A DNA stretch of 64,000 nt. Source: Euonymus europaeus. Lineage: Eukaryota; Streptophyta; Magnoliopsida; Celastrales; Celastraceae. The translations under genes were made by a program, and so were the position numbers. Positions 24,001 through 34,976 of this stretch are shown one piece after another; the stretch's first letter is position 1, and the number at the start of each line of letters is the position of its first letter. The notes below the pieces were generated by a model. It had not been told where the DNA came from. It did not search any database and saw nothing but the letters and a program-made list of their open reading frames with translations. The stretch lies in contig OY756969.1 of the NCBI GenBank assembly GCA_963580455.1, positions 10,307,501 to 10,371,500 of the forward strand, in the 5' to 3' direction.

Positions 24001-25600
24001 CTTCGGATCAACAAAGTTGCTCGGTGTACACTTTTTATTGCTTTTATATGTCAAATTTTACGAGAATAAGCTTCATGATTATTTCGATTCCAAAACACCA
24101 ACTTTCTATGACAAATTGACAAAACCGTTAAAAGCTCCTCCATAGAGAGAGTTGAGCAACTTCGAACAATCAAAGTTACCCAGCGTACACTTTTTACTAT
24201 TCTTCTATTTCAAATTTTACGAGTATAAGTTTTGTAGATTGTTTTGTGGTCAAGATAACAAATTTCATTCTCAATTGGGAAAAACTATTAAAAACACATC
24301 CAACAGGAGAGTTGAGCAATTTCGGACCGTCAAAGCTGCTCGGTGTACACCTTTTATTGTTCTTCTATGTCAGATTTTACGAGTATATGCTTCCAAGACT
24401 GTTTGGATGCGAAAACACCAACTTTCTAAGACAAATGGACAAAACTGTTAAAAGCTCCTCCATAGAGAGAGTTGAACAAATTCGGACTATCAATGCTGCT
24501 TGGGGTGCACCTTTTATTGTTCTTCTACATCAAATTTTATGAGTATAGGCTTTCAAGATTATTACGATGCCAGAACCCCAACTTTCTATGACAAATGGAC
24601 AAAATCGTTGAAAGCTCCTCCACAGAGAAAATTGACCATCTTTGGACCATCAAAGTTGCTCGGTGTACACTTTTTATTGCTCTTCTATGTCAAATTTTAC
24701 GAGTATAAGCTTCAATGATTATTTCGATGCGAAAACACCAACTTTTCTAGGAGAACTTCACAAAACCGTTAAAAGCTCCTTTATAGAGAGAGTTGAGCAA
24801 CTTTCGACCATCATAGTTGCTCGGGGTACACTTTTTATTGTTCTTCTAAGTCAAATTTTACGTGTATAAGCTTCCAAGACTCTTTGGATGCGAAAACACC
24901 AACTTTCTACGCAAATGGACAAAACCGTTAAAAGCTCCTCCAAAGAGAGAGTTGAACAACTTCGGACTATCAATGCTGCTTGGGGTACACCTTTTACTGT
25001 TCTTCTACGTCAAATTTTATGAGTATAGGTTTCTAGATTATTACGATGCCAAAACGCCAACTTTCTATGACAAATGGACAAAATCATTAAATGCTCATCC
25101 ACAGAGAAAGTTGAGCAACTTCGGACCAACAAAGTTGGTCGGTGTATACTTTTTATTGTTCTTCTACATCAAATTTTATGAGTATAAGCTTCCATGATTA
25201 TTTTGATGCCAAAACACCAACTTTCTATGACAAATTGACAAAACTGTTAAAAGATACTCCATAGAGAGAGTTGAGCAACTTCCGACCATCAAAGTTGCTC
25301 GGTGTACATTTTTTACTGTTCTTCTATGTCAAATTTTATGAGTATAGGCTTCCTAGATTATTTCGATGCTAAAACCCCAACTTTCTACGACAAATGGACA
25401 AAATCGTTAAAAGCTCCTCCATCGAGAGTGTTGAGCAACATCGGACCATCAAAGTTGCTTGGTGTACACTTTTTATTGTTCTTCTATGTCAAATTTTATG
25501 AGTATAAGCTTCCATGATTATTTCGATGCCAAAACACCAACTTTCGATGACAAATTAAAAAACCGTTAAAAGCTCCTCTATAGAGAGAGTTGAGCAACTT
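21031..25600 (+). repeat. Irregular satellite, about 28-29 monomers
   Basis: B-class monomers begin at 21479, about 22277, 23237 and 24152, spacings of roughly 800, 960 and 915 bp, i.e. five or six monomers. A related group recurs: A-type monomers with GACAAATTAAAAAAACCG near 21120, 21920, 23840 and 25550, and B monomers with GTTATGTAGTCA near 22370 and 23325. This suggests a decayed five- or six-monomer HOR. Monomers with CGAACTTTCTAT and CGACTTCCGACCATC variants are common. One monomer is truncated at 23957. Confidence 0.83.
23950..23965 (+). other. Truncated monomer, about 41 bp missing
   Basis: GTATAGGCTTCCT is joined directly to GGACAAAATCGTTAAAAG. In an intact A1 monomer these are separated by AGATTATTTCGATGCC and the CAACTTTCTATGACAAAT segment, about 41 bp. 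The array phase shifts by that amount at this point. Confidence 0.85.
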
Positions 25601-28465
25601 CCGACCATCAAAGTTGCTCAGGGTACACTTTTTATTATTCTTCTAAGTCAAATTTTATAAGTATAGGCTTCTTAGATTATTTCGATGCCAAAACCCCAAC
25701 TTTCTATGACAAATGGACAAAATAGTTAAAAGCTCCTCCACAGAGAAAGTTGAGCAACTTCGGACCATCAAAGTTGCTCGGTGTACACTTTTTATTGTTC
25801 TTCTATGTCAAATTTTATGAGTATAAGCTTCCATGATTATTTCGATGCCAAAACACCAACTTTCTATGACAAATTGACAAAACCGTTAAAAGCTACTCCT
25901 GAGAGAGAGTTGAGAAACTTCCGACCGTCAAAGTTGCTCGGGGTACATTTTTTACTGTTCTTCTATGTCAAATTTTATGAGTATAGGCTTCCTAGCTTAT
26001 TTCGATGCCAAAATGCCAACTTTCTGTGACAAATGGACAAAATCGTTAAAAGCTCCTCCATAGAGAGAGTTGAGCATCAACAAAGTTGCTTGGTGTATAC
26101 TTTTTACTATTCTTCTATTTCAACTTTTATGAGTATAAGTTTCGTAGATTGTTATATAGTCAAGATAACGAATTTCATTCTAAATTGGGCAAAACTATTA
26201 AAAACACCTACAACAGGAGAGTTGGGCAATTTTGGACCGTCAAAGTTGCTCGGTGTACACCTTTTATTGTTTTTCTACGTCACATTTTATGAGTATAAGC
26301 TTCCAAGACTATTTTGATGCTAAAACAGCAAATTCTATGACAAATGGACAAAATCGTTGAATGCTCCTCCATAGAGATAGTTGAGCAAGTTCGGACCATC
26401 AATGTTGCTTAGGGTACACTTTTTATTGTTCTTCTATGTCAAATTTTATGAGTATAGGCTTTCTAGATTATTACGATGCCAAAACCTAAACTTTCTATGA
26501 AAAATGGACAAAATCGTTAAAAGGACCTCCATAGAGAAAGTTGAGCAACTTCAAACCATCAAAGTTGCTCTGTGTACACTTTTTATTGTTCTTCTAAGTC
26601 AAATTTTGTGAGTATAGGCTTCCTAGATTATTTTGATGCCAAAACCCCAACTTTTTATGACAAATGGAAAAAATCGTTAAAAGCTCCTCCATAGAGAGTT
26701 GAGCAACTTCTGATCAACAAAGTTGCTCGGTGTATACTTTTTATTGTTCTTCTATGTCAAATTTTATGAGTATAAGCTTCCATGATTATTTCGATGCCAA
26801 AACACTAACTTTCTAGGATAAATTGACAAAACCTTTAAAAGCTCCTCCATAGAGAGAGTTGAGCAACTTCGGAACATCAAAATTTCTCAGCGTACACTTT
26901 TTCGTATTCTTCTATTTCAAATTTTACGAGTATGAGTTTCGTAGATTTTTTTGTTGTCAAGATAACAAATTTCATTCTAAATTGGGAAAAACTATTAAAA
27001 ACACCTCCAACGGGAGAGTTGAGCAATTTTGGACCATCAAAGTTGCTCGGTGTATACCTTTTATTGTTCTTCTATGTCACATTTTACGAGTATAAGCTTC
27101 GAAGACTATTTCGATGCGAAAATACCAACTTTCTACGAAAAATGGACAAAACCGTTAAAAGCTCCTCCATAGAGAGAGTTGAGAAACTTCCGATCAACAA
27201 AGTTGCTCGGGATACACTTTTTATTGTTCTTCTATGTCAAATTTTATGAGTATAGGTTTCCTAGATTACTTCGATGCCAAAACCCCAACTTTCTATGACA
27301 AATGGAAAAAATCATTAAAAGCTCCTCCATAGAGAGAGTTGAACAACTTCAGATCAACAAAGTTGCTCGATGTACACTTTTTATTGTTCTTCTATGTCAA
27401 ATTTTACGAGTATAAGCTTCCACGATTATTTTGATGCCAAAACACCAACTTTGTATGTCAAATTGAAAAAACCGTTAAAATCTCCACCATAGAGAGAGTT
27501 GAGCAACTTTGGACCATCAAAGTTACTCAGTGTACACTTTTTACTATTCTTCTATCTCAATTGGGAAAAACTATTAAAAACACCTCCAACAGGAGAGTTG
27601 GGCAATTTCGGACCGTCAAAGTTGCTCGGTGTACACCTTTTATTGTTTTTCTATGTCACATTTTACAAGTATAAGCTTCCAAGACTGTTTGGATGCGAAA
27701 ACACCAACTTTCAACGACAAATGGACAAAATCGTTAAAAGCTCCTCCATAGAGAGAGTTGAACAACTTCGGACTATCAATGCTGCTCGGGGTACACCTTT
27801 TATTGTTTCTCATTATCAAATTTTATGAGTATAGACTTTCTAGATTATTATGATGCGAAAACCACAACTTTCTTTGACAAATGAAAAAAAACGATAAAAG
27901 CTCCTCCACAGAGAAAGTTGAGCATCTTCGGACCATCAAAGTTGCTCGGTGTACACTTTTCATTGCTCTTCTATGTCAAATTTTACGAGTATAAGCTTCA
28001 ATGATTATTTCGATGCGAAAACACAAACTTTCTATGAGAAATTGACAAAATCGTTCAAAGCTCCTACATAGAGAGAGTTGAGAAACTTCTGACCATCAAA
28101 GTTGCTCGGGGTACACTTTTTATTGTTCTTCTAAGTCAAATTTTATGAGTATAGGCTTCCTAGATTATTTCGATTCCAAAACCCCAACTTTCTATGAGAA
28201 ATGGAAAAAATAGTTAAAAGCTTCTGCATAGAGAGAGTTGAGCAACTTCGGATCAACAAAGTTGCTCGGTGTACACTTTTTGTTGTTCTTCTATGTCAAA
28301 TTTTACGAGTATTAACTTCCATGATTATTTCGATGCCAAAACACCAACTTTCTATGGCAAATTGACAAAACCGTTAAAAGCTCCTCCATAGAGAGAGTTG
28401 AGCAACTTCCGACAATCAAAGTTGCTCGGGATACACTTTTTATTGTTCTTCTATGTCAAATTTTA
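25600..28465 (+). repeat. 2.8-kb block Q, copy 1 (diverged)
   Basis: It matches block Q copy 2 at an offset near 6816 bp (26859 to 33675, 27499 to 34316) and copy 3 at 9632 bp. Shared rare features: the B-class GTTATATAGTCA/GTTATGTAGTCA monomer near 26150, the B-class CTCAGCGTACACTTTTTC near 26887, the truncated B monomer at 27558, TTTCTCATTATCAAATTTT near 27808, and GATTCCAAAACCCC near 28172. A 9-bp gap is seen at 26071 (GAGTTGAGCATCAACAAAG). The last 328 bp (28138-28465) are identical to 32138-32465. The left edge is approximate. Confidence 0.8.
27545..27570 (+). other. Truncated B-class monomer (about 61 bp missing)
   Basis: TTACTATTCTTCTAT is joined to CTCAATTGGGAAAAACTATT. In the intact relative at 37180-37260 these are separated by 61 bp that include GTTTCATAGATTGTTTTG. 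The same deletion occurs in Q copy 2 at 34376, so it predates that duplication; Q copy 3 does not have it. Confidence 0.87.
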
Positions 28466-31400
28466 CGAGTATAAGCTTCCATGATTATTTCGATGCTAAA
28501 ACACCAACTTTCTATGAAAAATTGACAAAACCATTAAAAGCTTCTCCATAGAAAAAGTTGAGCAACTTCGGACCATCAAAGTTACTCAACATACACTTTT
28601 TACTATTATTCTATTTCAACTTTTACGAGTATAAGTTTCGTAGATTGTTTTGTAGTCGAGATAACGAATTTCATTCTCAATCGGGAAAAACTATTAAAAA
28701 CACCTCCAATAGGAGAGTTGAGCAATTTTGGACCGTCAAAGTTGCTCGGTGTACACCTTTTCTTGTTTTTCTATGTCACATTTTACGAGTATAAGCTTCC
28801 AAGACTGTTTGGATGCGAAAACACGAACTTTCTGCGACAAATGGACAAAACCGTTAAAAGCTCCTCCAAAGAGAGAGTTGAACAACTTCGGACTATCAAT
28901 GCTACTCAGGGTACACCTTTTATTGTTCTTCTATGTCAAATTTTATGAGTATAGGCTTTCTAGATAAGTACGATGCCAAAACCCCAACTTTATATGACAA
29001 ATGGGCAAAATCGTTAAAAGCTCCTCCACAGAGAAAGTTGAGCATCTCCGGACCATCAAAGTTGCTCGGTGTACACTTTTTATTGCTCTTCCATGTCAAA
29101 TTTTATGAGTATAAGCTTCAATGATTATTTCGATGCGAAAACACAAACTTTCTATGTGAAATTGACAAAACCGTTAAAAGCTCCTCCAAAGAGAGAGTTG
29201 AGAAACATCCGACCATCAAAGTTGCTCAAGGTACACTTTTTACTATTCTTCTATTTCAAATTTTATGAGTATAAGTTTCGTAGATTTTTTTGTTGTCAAG
29301 ATAACAAATTTCATTCTAAATTGGGCACAACTATTAAAAACTCCTCGAACGGGAGAGTTGAGCAATTTCGGACCATCAAAGTTACTCGGTGAACACCTTT
29401 TATAGTTCTTCTACGACACATTTTACGAGTATAAGCTTCGAAGACTATTTCGATGCAAAAACAACAACTTTCTACGAAAATTGGACAAAACCGTTAAAAG
29501 CTCCTCCATAGAGAGAGTTGAGAAACTTCGAACCATCAATGATGCTCGGGGTACACTTTTTATTGTTCTTCTATGTCAAATTTTATGAGTATAGGCTTTC
29601 TGGATTATTACGACGACAAAACCCCAACTTTCTATGACAAATGGACAAAATCATTAAAAGCTCCTCCACAAAGAAAGTTGAGCAACTTCAGACCATCAAA
29701 GTTGCACGGTGTACACTTTTTATTGTTCTTCTATGTCAAATTTTACGAGTATATGCTTCCATGATTATTTCGATGAAAAAACACCAACTTTCTATGACAA
29801 ATTGACAAAACCGTTAAAAGCTCCTCAATAAAGAGTGTTGAGCAACTTCCAACCATCAAGTTTGCTCGGGATACATTTTTTATTGTTCTTCTATGTCAAA
29901 TTTTATGAGTATAGGCTTCCCAGATTTTTTCGATACCAAAACACCAACTTTCTATGACAAATGGACAAAATCGTTAAAAGTTCCTCCATAGAGAGAGTTG
30001 TGCAGCTTCGGATCATCAAAGTTGCTCGGTGTACACTTTTTAATGTTCTTCTAAGTCAAATTTTACAAGTATAAGCTTCCTTGATTATTTCGATGCCAAA
30101 ACACCAACACTCTTCGACAAATTGCCAAAACTGTTAAAAGCTCCTCCATAGAGAGAGTTGGGCAACTTCGGACCATCAAAGTTACTCAGCGTACACTTTT
30201 TACGATTCTTCTATTTCAAGTTTTACGAGTATAAGTTTCGTAGATTTTTTTGTTCTCAAGATAACAAATTTCATTCTAAATTGGGCAAAACTATTAAAAA
30301 CACCTCCAACGGGAGAGTTGAGCAATTTCGAACCATCAAAGTTGCTCGGTGAACACCTTTTATTGTTCTTCTATGACACATTTTACGAGTATAAGCTTCG
30401 AAGACTATTTCGATGCAAAAACACCAACTTTCCACGAAAAATGAACAAAATCGTTGAAAGCTTTTCCATAGTGAGAGTTGAGCAACTTCGAACCATCAAT
30501 CATGCTCGGGGTACACTTTTTATTGTTCTTCTATGTCAAATTTTATGAGTATAGGCTTTCTAGATTATTACGACGACAAAACCCCAACTTTCTATGACAA
30601 ATGGACAAAATCATTAAAAGCTCCTCCACAGAGAAAGTTGAGCAACTTCAGACCATCAAAGTTGCTCGGTATACACCTTTTATTGTGCTTCTATGTCAAA
30701 TTTTACGAGTATAAGCTTCCATGATTATTTCGATGCCAAAACACCAACTTTCTATGACAAATTGACAAAACCGTCAAAAGCTCCTCCATAGAAAGAGTTG
30801 AGCAACTTCCGACCATCAAAGTTTCCCGGGGTACATTTTTTATTGTTTTTCTATGTCAAAATTTATGAGTATAGGCTTCCTAGATTATTTCGCTGCCGAA
30901 ACCCCAACTTTCTATGACAAATGGACAAAATCGTTAAAAGCTCCTCCATAGAGAGAGTTGAGCAACTTCGGACCATCAAAGTTACTCAGCGTACACTTTT
31001 TACTATTGTTCTATTTCAACTTTTACGAGTATAAGTTTCGTAGATTCTTTTGTAGTCAAGATAACGAATTTCATTCTAAATTGGGCCAAACTATTAAAAA
31101 CACCTCCAACGGGAGAGTTGAGCAATTTTGGACCGCCAACTTTGTTCTGTGTACTCCTTTTATTGTTCTTTTATGTCACATTTTACGAGTATAAGCTTCC
31201 AAGACTATTTCGATGCCAAAACACCAACTTTGTATGACAAATGGACAAAACCGTTAAAACCTCCTCCATAGAGAGAGTTGAGATACTTCAGACTATCAAA
31301 GTTACTCAGCGTACACTTTTTACTATTCTCCTATTGCAAATTTTGCGAGTATAAGTTCGTAGATTTTTTTGTTGTCAAGATAAAAAATTTCATTCTAAAT

Positions 31401-32089
31401 TGGGCAAAACTATTAAAAACACCTCCAACGGGAGAGTTGAGCAATTTCAGACCATCAAACTTGCTCGGTGTACACCTTTTACTGTTCTTCTATGTCACAT
31501 TTTACGAATATAAGCTTCGAAGACTATTTCGATGCGGAATCACCAACTTTCTACGACAACTGGACAAAAGCGTTCAAAGCTCCTCTATAGAGAGAGTTGA
31601 GCAACTTCAGATCGTCAAATTTACTCGGTGTACACCTTTTATTGTTCTTCTATGTCACATTTTACGAGTATAGGCTTCCAAGACTATTTCAATGCTAAAA
31701 CATCAACTTTGTATGACAAATGGACAAAACCGTTAAAAGCTTTTCCATAGAGAGAGTTGAGCAACTTTGGACCATCAAAGTTGCTCGAGGTGCTTTTTTT
31801 TATTGTTCTTCTTTGTCAAATTTTACGAGTATAAGCTTCCATGATCATTTCGATGCCAAAACATCAACGTTCTATGAAAAATTGACAAAACCATTAAAAA
31901 CACCTCCATAGAGAGAATTGAGCAACTTCGGACCATCAAAGTTGCTCGGGATACACTTTTTATTATTCTTTAATGTAAAATTTTATGAGTATAGGCTTCC
32001 TAGATTATTTAGATGCCAAAACCCCAACTTTCTATGACAAATCTACAAAATCGTTAAAAGCTCCTCCATAGAAAGAGTTGAGCAACTTC
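28432..32089 (+). repeat. Segment X1, 3658 bp, repeated as X2 10,493 bp downstream
   Basis: About 23 monomers. Every landmark I compared reappears at +10,493 (for example 28501 to 38994, 28558 to 39051, 29573 to 40066, 30958 to 41451, 31278 to 41771, 31720 to 42213) with no difference noticed. The match begins at the TACACTTTTTATTG at 28432 and ends at 32089, where X1 reads CTTCTGACC and X2 reads CTTCGGACC. Inside, 30774-32089 is one unit of the 1440-bp HOR that is amplified downstream of X2 but not here. Distinct variants are GAGATACTTCAGACTATC (31270), GCGGAATCACC (31532) and the T-run in GAGGTGCTTTTTTTTATTG (31788). Confidence 0.93.
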
Positions 32090-34976
32090 TGACCATCAAA
32101 GTTGCTCGGGATACACTTTTTATTATTCTTTAATGTAAAATTTTATGAGTATAGGCTTCCTAGATTATTTCGATTCCAAAACCCCAACTTTCTATGAGAA
32201 ATGGAAAAAATAGTTAAAAGCTTCTGCATAGAGAGAGTTGAGCAACTTCGGATCAACAAAGTTGCTCGGTGTACACTTTTTGTTGTTCTTCTATGTCAAA
32301 TTTTACGAGTATTAACTTCCATGATTATTTCGATGCCAAAACACCAACTTTCTATGGCAAATTGACAAAACCGTTAAAAGCTCCTCCATAGAGAGAGTTG
32401 AGCAACTTCCGACAATCAAAGTTGCTCGGGATACACTTTTTATTGTTCTTCTATGTCAAATTTTATAAGTATAGGCTTCCAAGATTATTTTGATGCCAAA
32501 ACCTGAACTTTCTATGACAAATGGACAAAATAGTTAAAAGCTCCTCCACAGAGAAAGTTGAGCAACTTCGGACCATCAAAGTTGCTCGGTGTATATTTTT
32601 TATTGTTCTTCTATGTCAAATTTTATGAGTATAAGCTTCTATGATTATTTCGATGCCAGAACAACAACTTTCTATGACAAATTGACAAACCGTTAAAAGC
32701 TACTCCATAGAGAGAGTTGAGCAACTTCCGACCATCAAAGTTGCTCGGGGTACATTTTTTACTGTTCTTCTATGTCAAATTTTATGAGTATAGGCTTCTT
32801 AAATTATTTTGATGCCAAAACCCCAACTTTCTATGACAAATGGACAAAATCGTTAAAAGCTCCTCCATAGAGAGAGTTGAGCAACATCGGATCAACAAAG
32901 TTGCTTGGTGTATAACTTTTATTGTTCTTCTATGTCAACTTTTACGAGTATAAGCTTCCATGATTATTTCGATGCCAAAACAACGCACCTTCAATGACAA
33001 ATTGACAAAACCGTTAAAAGCTCCTCCATAGAAATAGTTGAGCAAGTTCGGACCATCAGAGTTACTCAGCGTACACTTTTTACTATTCTTTTATTTCAAC
33101 TTTTACGAGTATAACTTTCATAGATTTTTATGTAGTCAAGATAATGAATTTTATTCTAAATTGGGCAAAACTATTAAAAACACCTACAACGGGAGAGTTG
33201 AGCAATTTTGGACCGTCAAAGTTGCTGGGTGTACACCTTTTATTGTTCTTCTATGTCACATTTTATGAGTATAAGCTTCCAAGACTATTTTGATGCTAAA
33301 ACACCAAATTCTATGACAAATGGACAAAATCTTTGAATGCTCCTCCATAGAGATAGTTGAGCAACTTCGGACCATCAATGTTGCTCAGGGTACACTTTTT
33401 ATTGTTCTTCTATGTCAAATTTTATGAGTATAGGCTTTCTAGATTATTACGATGCCAAAACCCAAACTTTCTATGACAAATGGAAAAAATCGTTAAAATC
33501 TCCTCCATAGAGAGTTGAGCAACTTCTGATCAACAAAGTTGCTCGGTGTATACTTTTTATTGTTCTTCTATGTCAACTTTTATGAGTATAAGCTTCCATG
33601 ATTATTTCGATGCCAAAACACCAACTTTCTAGGATAAATTGAAAAAACCTTTAAAAGCTCGTCCATAGAGAGAGTTGAGCAACTTCGGAACTTCAAAATT
33701 TCTCAGCGTACACTTTTTCCTATTCTTCTATTTCAAATTTTACGAGTATGATTTTCGTAGATTTTTTTGTTGTCAAGATAACAAATTTCATTCTAAATTG
33801 GGAAAAACTATTAAAAACACCTCCAACGGGAGAGTTGAGCAATTTTGGACCATCAAAGTTGCACGGTGTATACCTTTTATTGTTCTTCTATGTCACATTT
33901 TACGAGTGTAAGCTTCGAAGATTATTTCGATGCGAAAATACCAACTTTCTACGAAAAATGGACAAAACCGTTAAAAGCTTCTCCATAGAGAGAGTTGAGC
34001 GACTTCGAACCAAAAATGATACTCGGGGTACACTTTTTATTGTTCTTCTATGTGAAATTTTATGAGTATAGGTTTCCTAGATTACTTCGATGCCAAAACC
34101 CCAACTTTCTATGACAAATGGAAAAAAATCATTAAAAGCTCCTCCATAGAGAGAGTTGAACAACTTCAGATAAACAAAGTTGCTCGGTGTACACTTTTTA
34201 TTGTTCTTCTATGTCAAATTTTACGAGTATAAACTTCCACGATTATTTTGATGCCAAAACACCAACTTTGTATGTCAAATTGAAAAAACCGTTAAAATCT
34301 CCACCATAGAGAGAGTTGAGCAACTTTGGACCATCAAAGTTACTCAGTGTACACCTTTTACTATTCTTCTATCTCAATTGGAAAAAACTAATAAAAACAC
34401 CCCCAACAGGAGAGTTGGGCAATTTCGGACCGTCAAAGTTTCTCGGTGTACACCTTTTATTGTTCTTCTATGTCACATTTTACGAGTATAAGCTTCCAAG
34501 ACTGTTTGAATGCAAAAACACCAACTTTCTACGACAAATGGACAAAACCGTTAAAAGCTCCTCCATAGAGAGAGTTGAACCACTTCGGACTATCAATGCT
34601 GCTCGGGGTACACCTTTTATTGTTCCTCATTATCAAATTTTATGAGTATAGACTTTCTAGATTATTACGATGCGAAAACCACAACTTTCTTTGACAAATG
34701 GAAAAAACGATAAAAGCTCCTCCACAGAGAAAGTTGAGCATCTTCGGACCATCAAAGTTGCTCGGTGTACACTTTTCATTGCTCTTCTATGTCAAATTTT
34801 ACGAGTATAAGCTTCAATGATTATTTCGATGCGAAAACACAAACTTTCTATGAGAAATTGACAAAACCGTTCAAAGCTCCTACATAGAGAGAGTTGAGAA
34901 ACTTCCGACCATCACAGTTGCTCGGGGTACACTTTTTATTGTTCTTCTAAGTCAAATTTTATGAGTATAGGCTTCC
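32090..34976 (+). repeat. 2.8-kb block Q, copy 2
   Basis: It matches copy 3 at a constant offset of 2816 bp (32161 to 34977, 33038 to 35854, 33675 to 36491) with few differences. The period equals 18 monomers less the 61-bp deletion at 34376. The first 70 bp (32090-32160) instead resemble the end of X1: ATACACTTTTTATTATTC and TTTAATGTAAAATTTTATG at 32112 repeat those at 31952, 160 bp earlier. The block starts properly at about 32138, where it becomes identical to 28138-28465. Confidence 0.85.
34365..34390 (+). other. Truncated B-class monomer, second copy
   Basis: TTCTTCTAT joins CTCAATTGGAAAAAACTAAT, the same deletion as at 27558. Q copies 1 and 2 share it, copy 3 lacks it. Confidence 0.87.

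Noticed and set aside
31780..31810. T-runs in GAGGTGCTTTTTTTTATTG as Pol III or Rho-independent terminators
   Set aside because: They are a class variant of the T-rich segment in every monomer and recur with the HOR; no transcription unit lies upstream.
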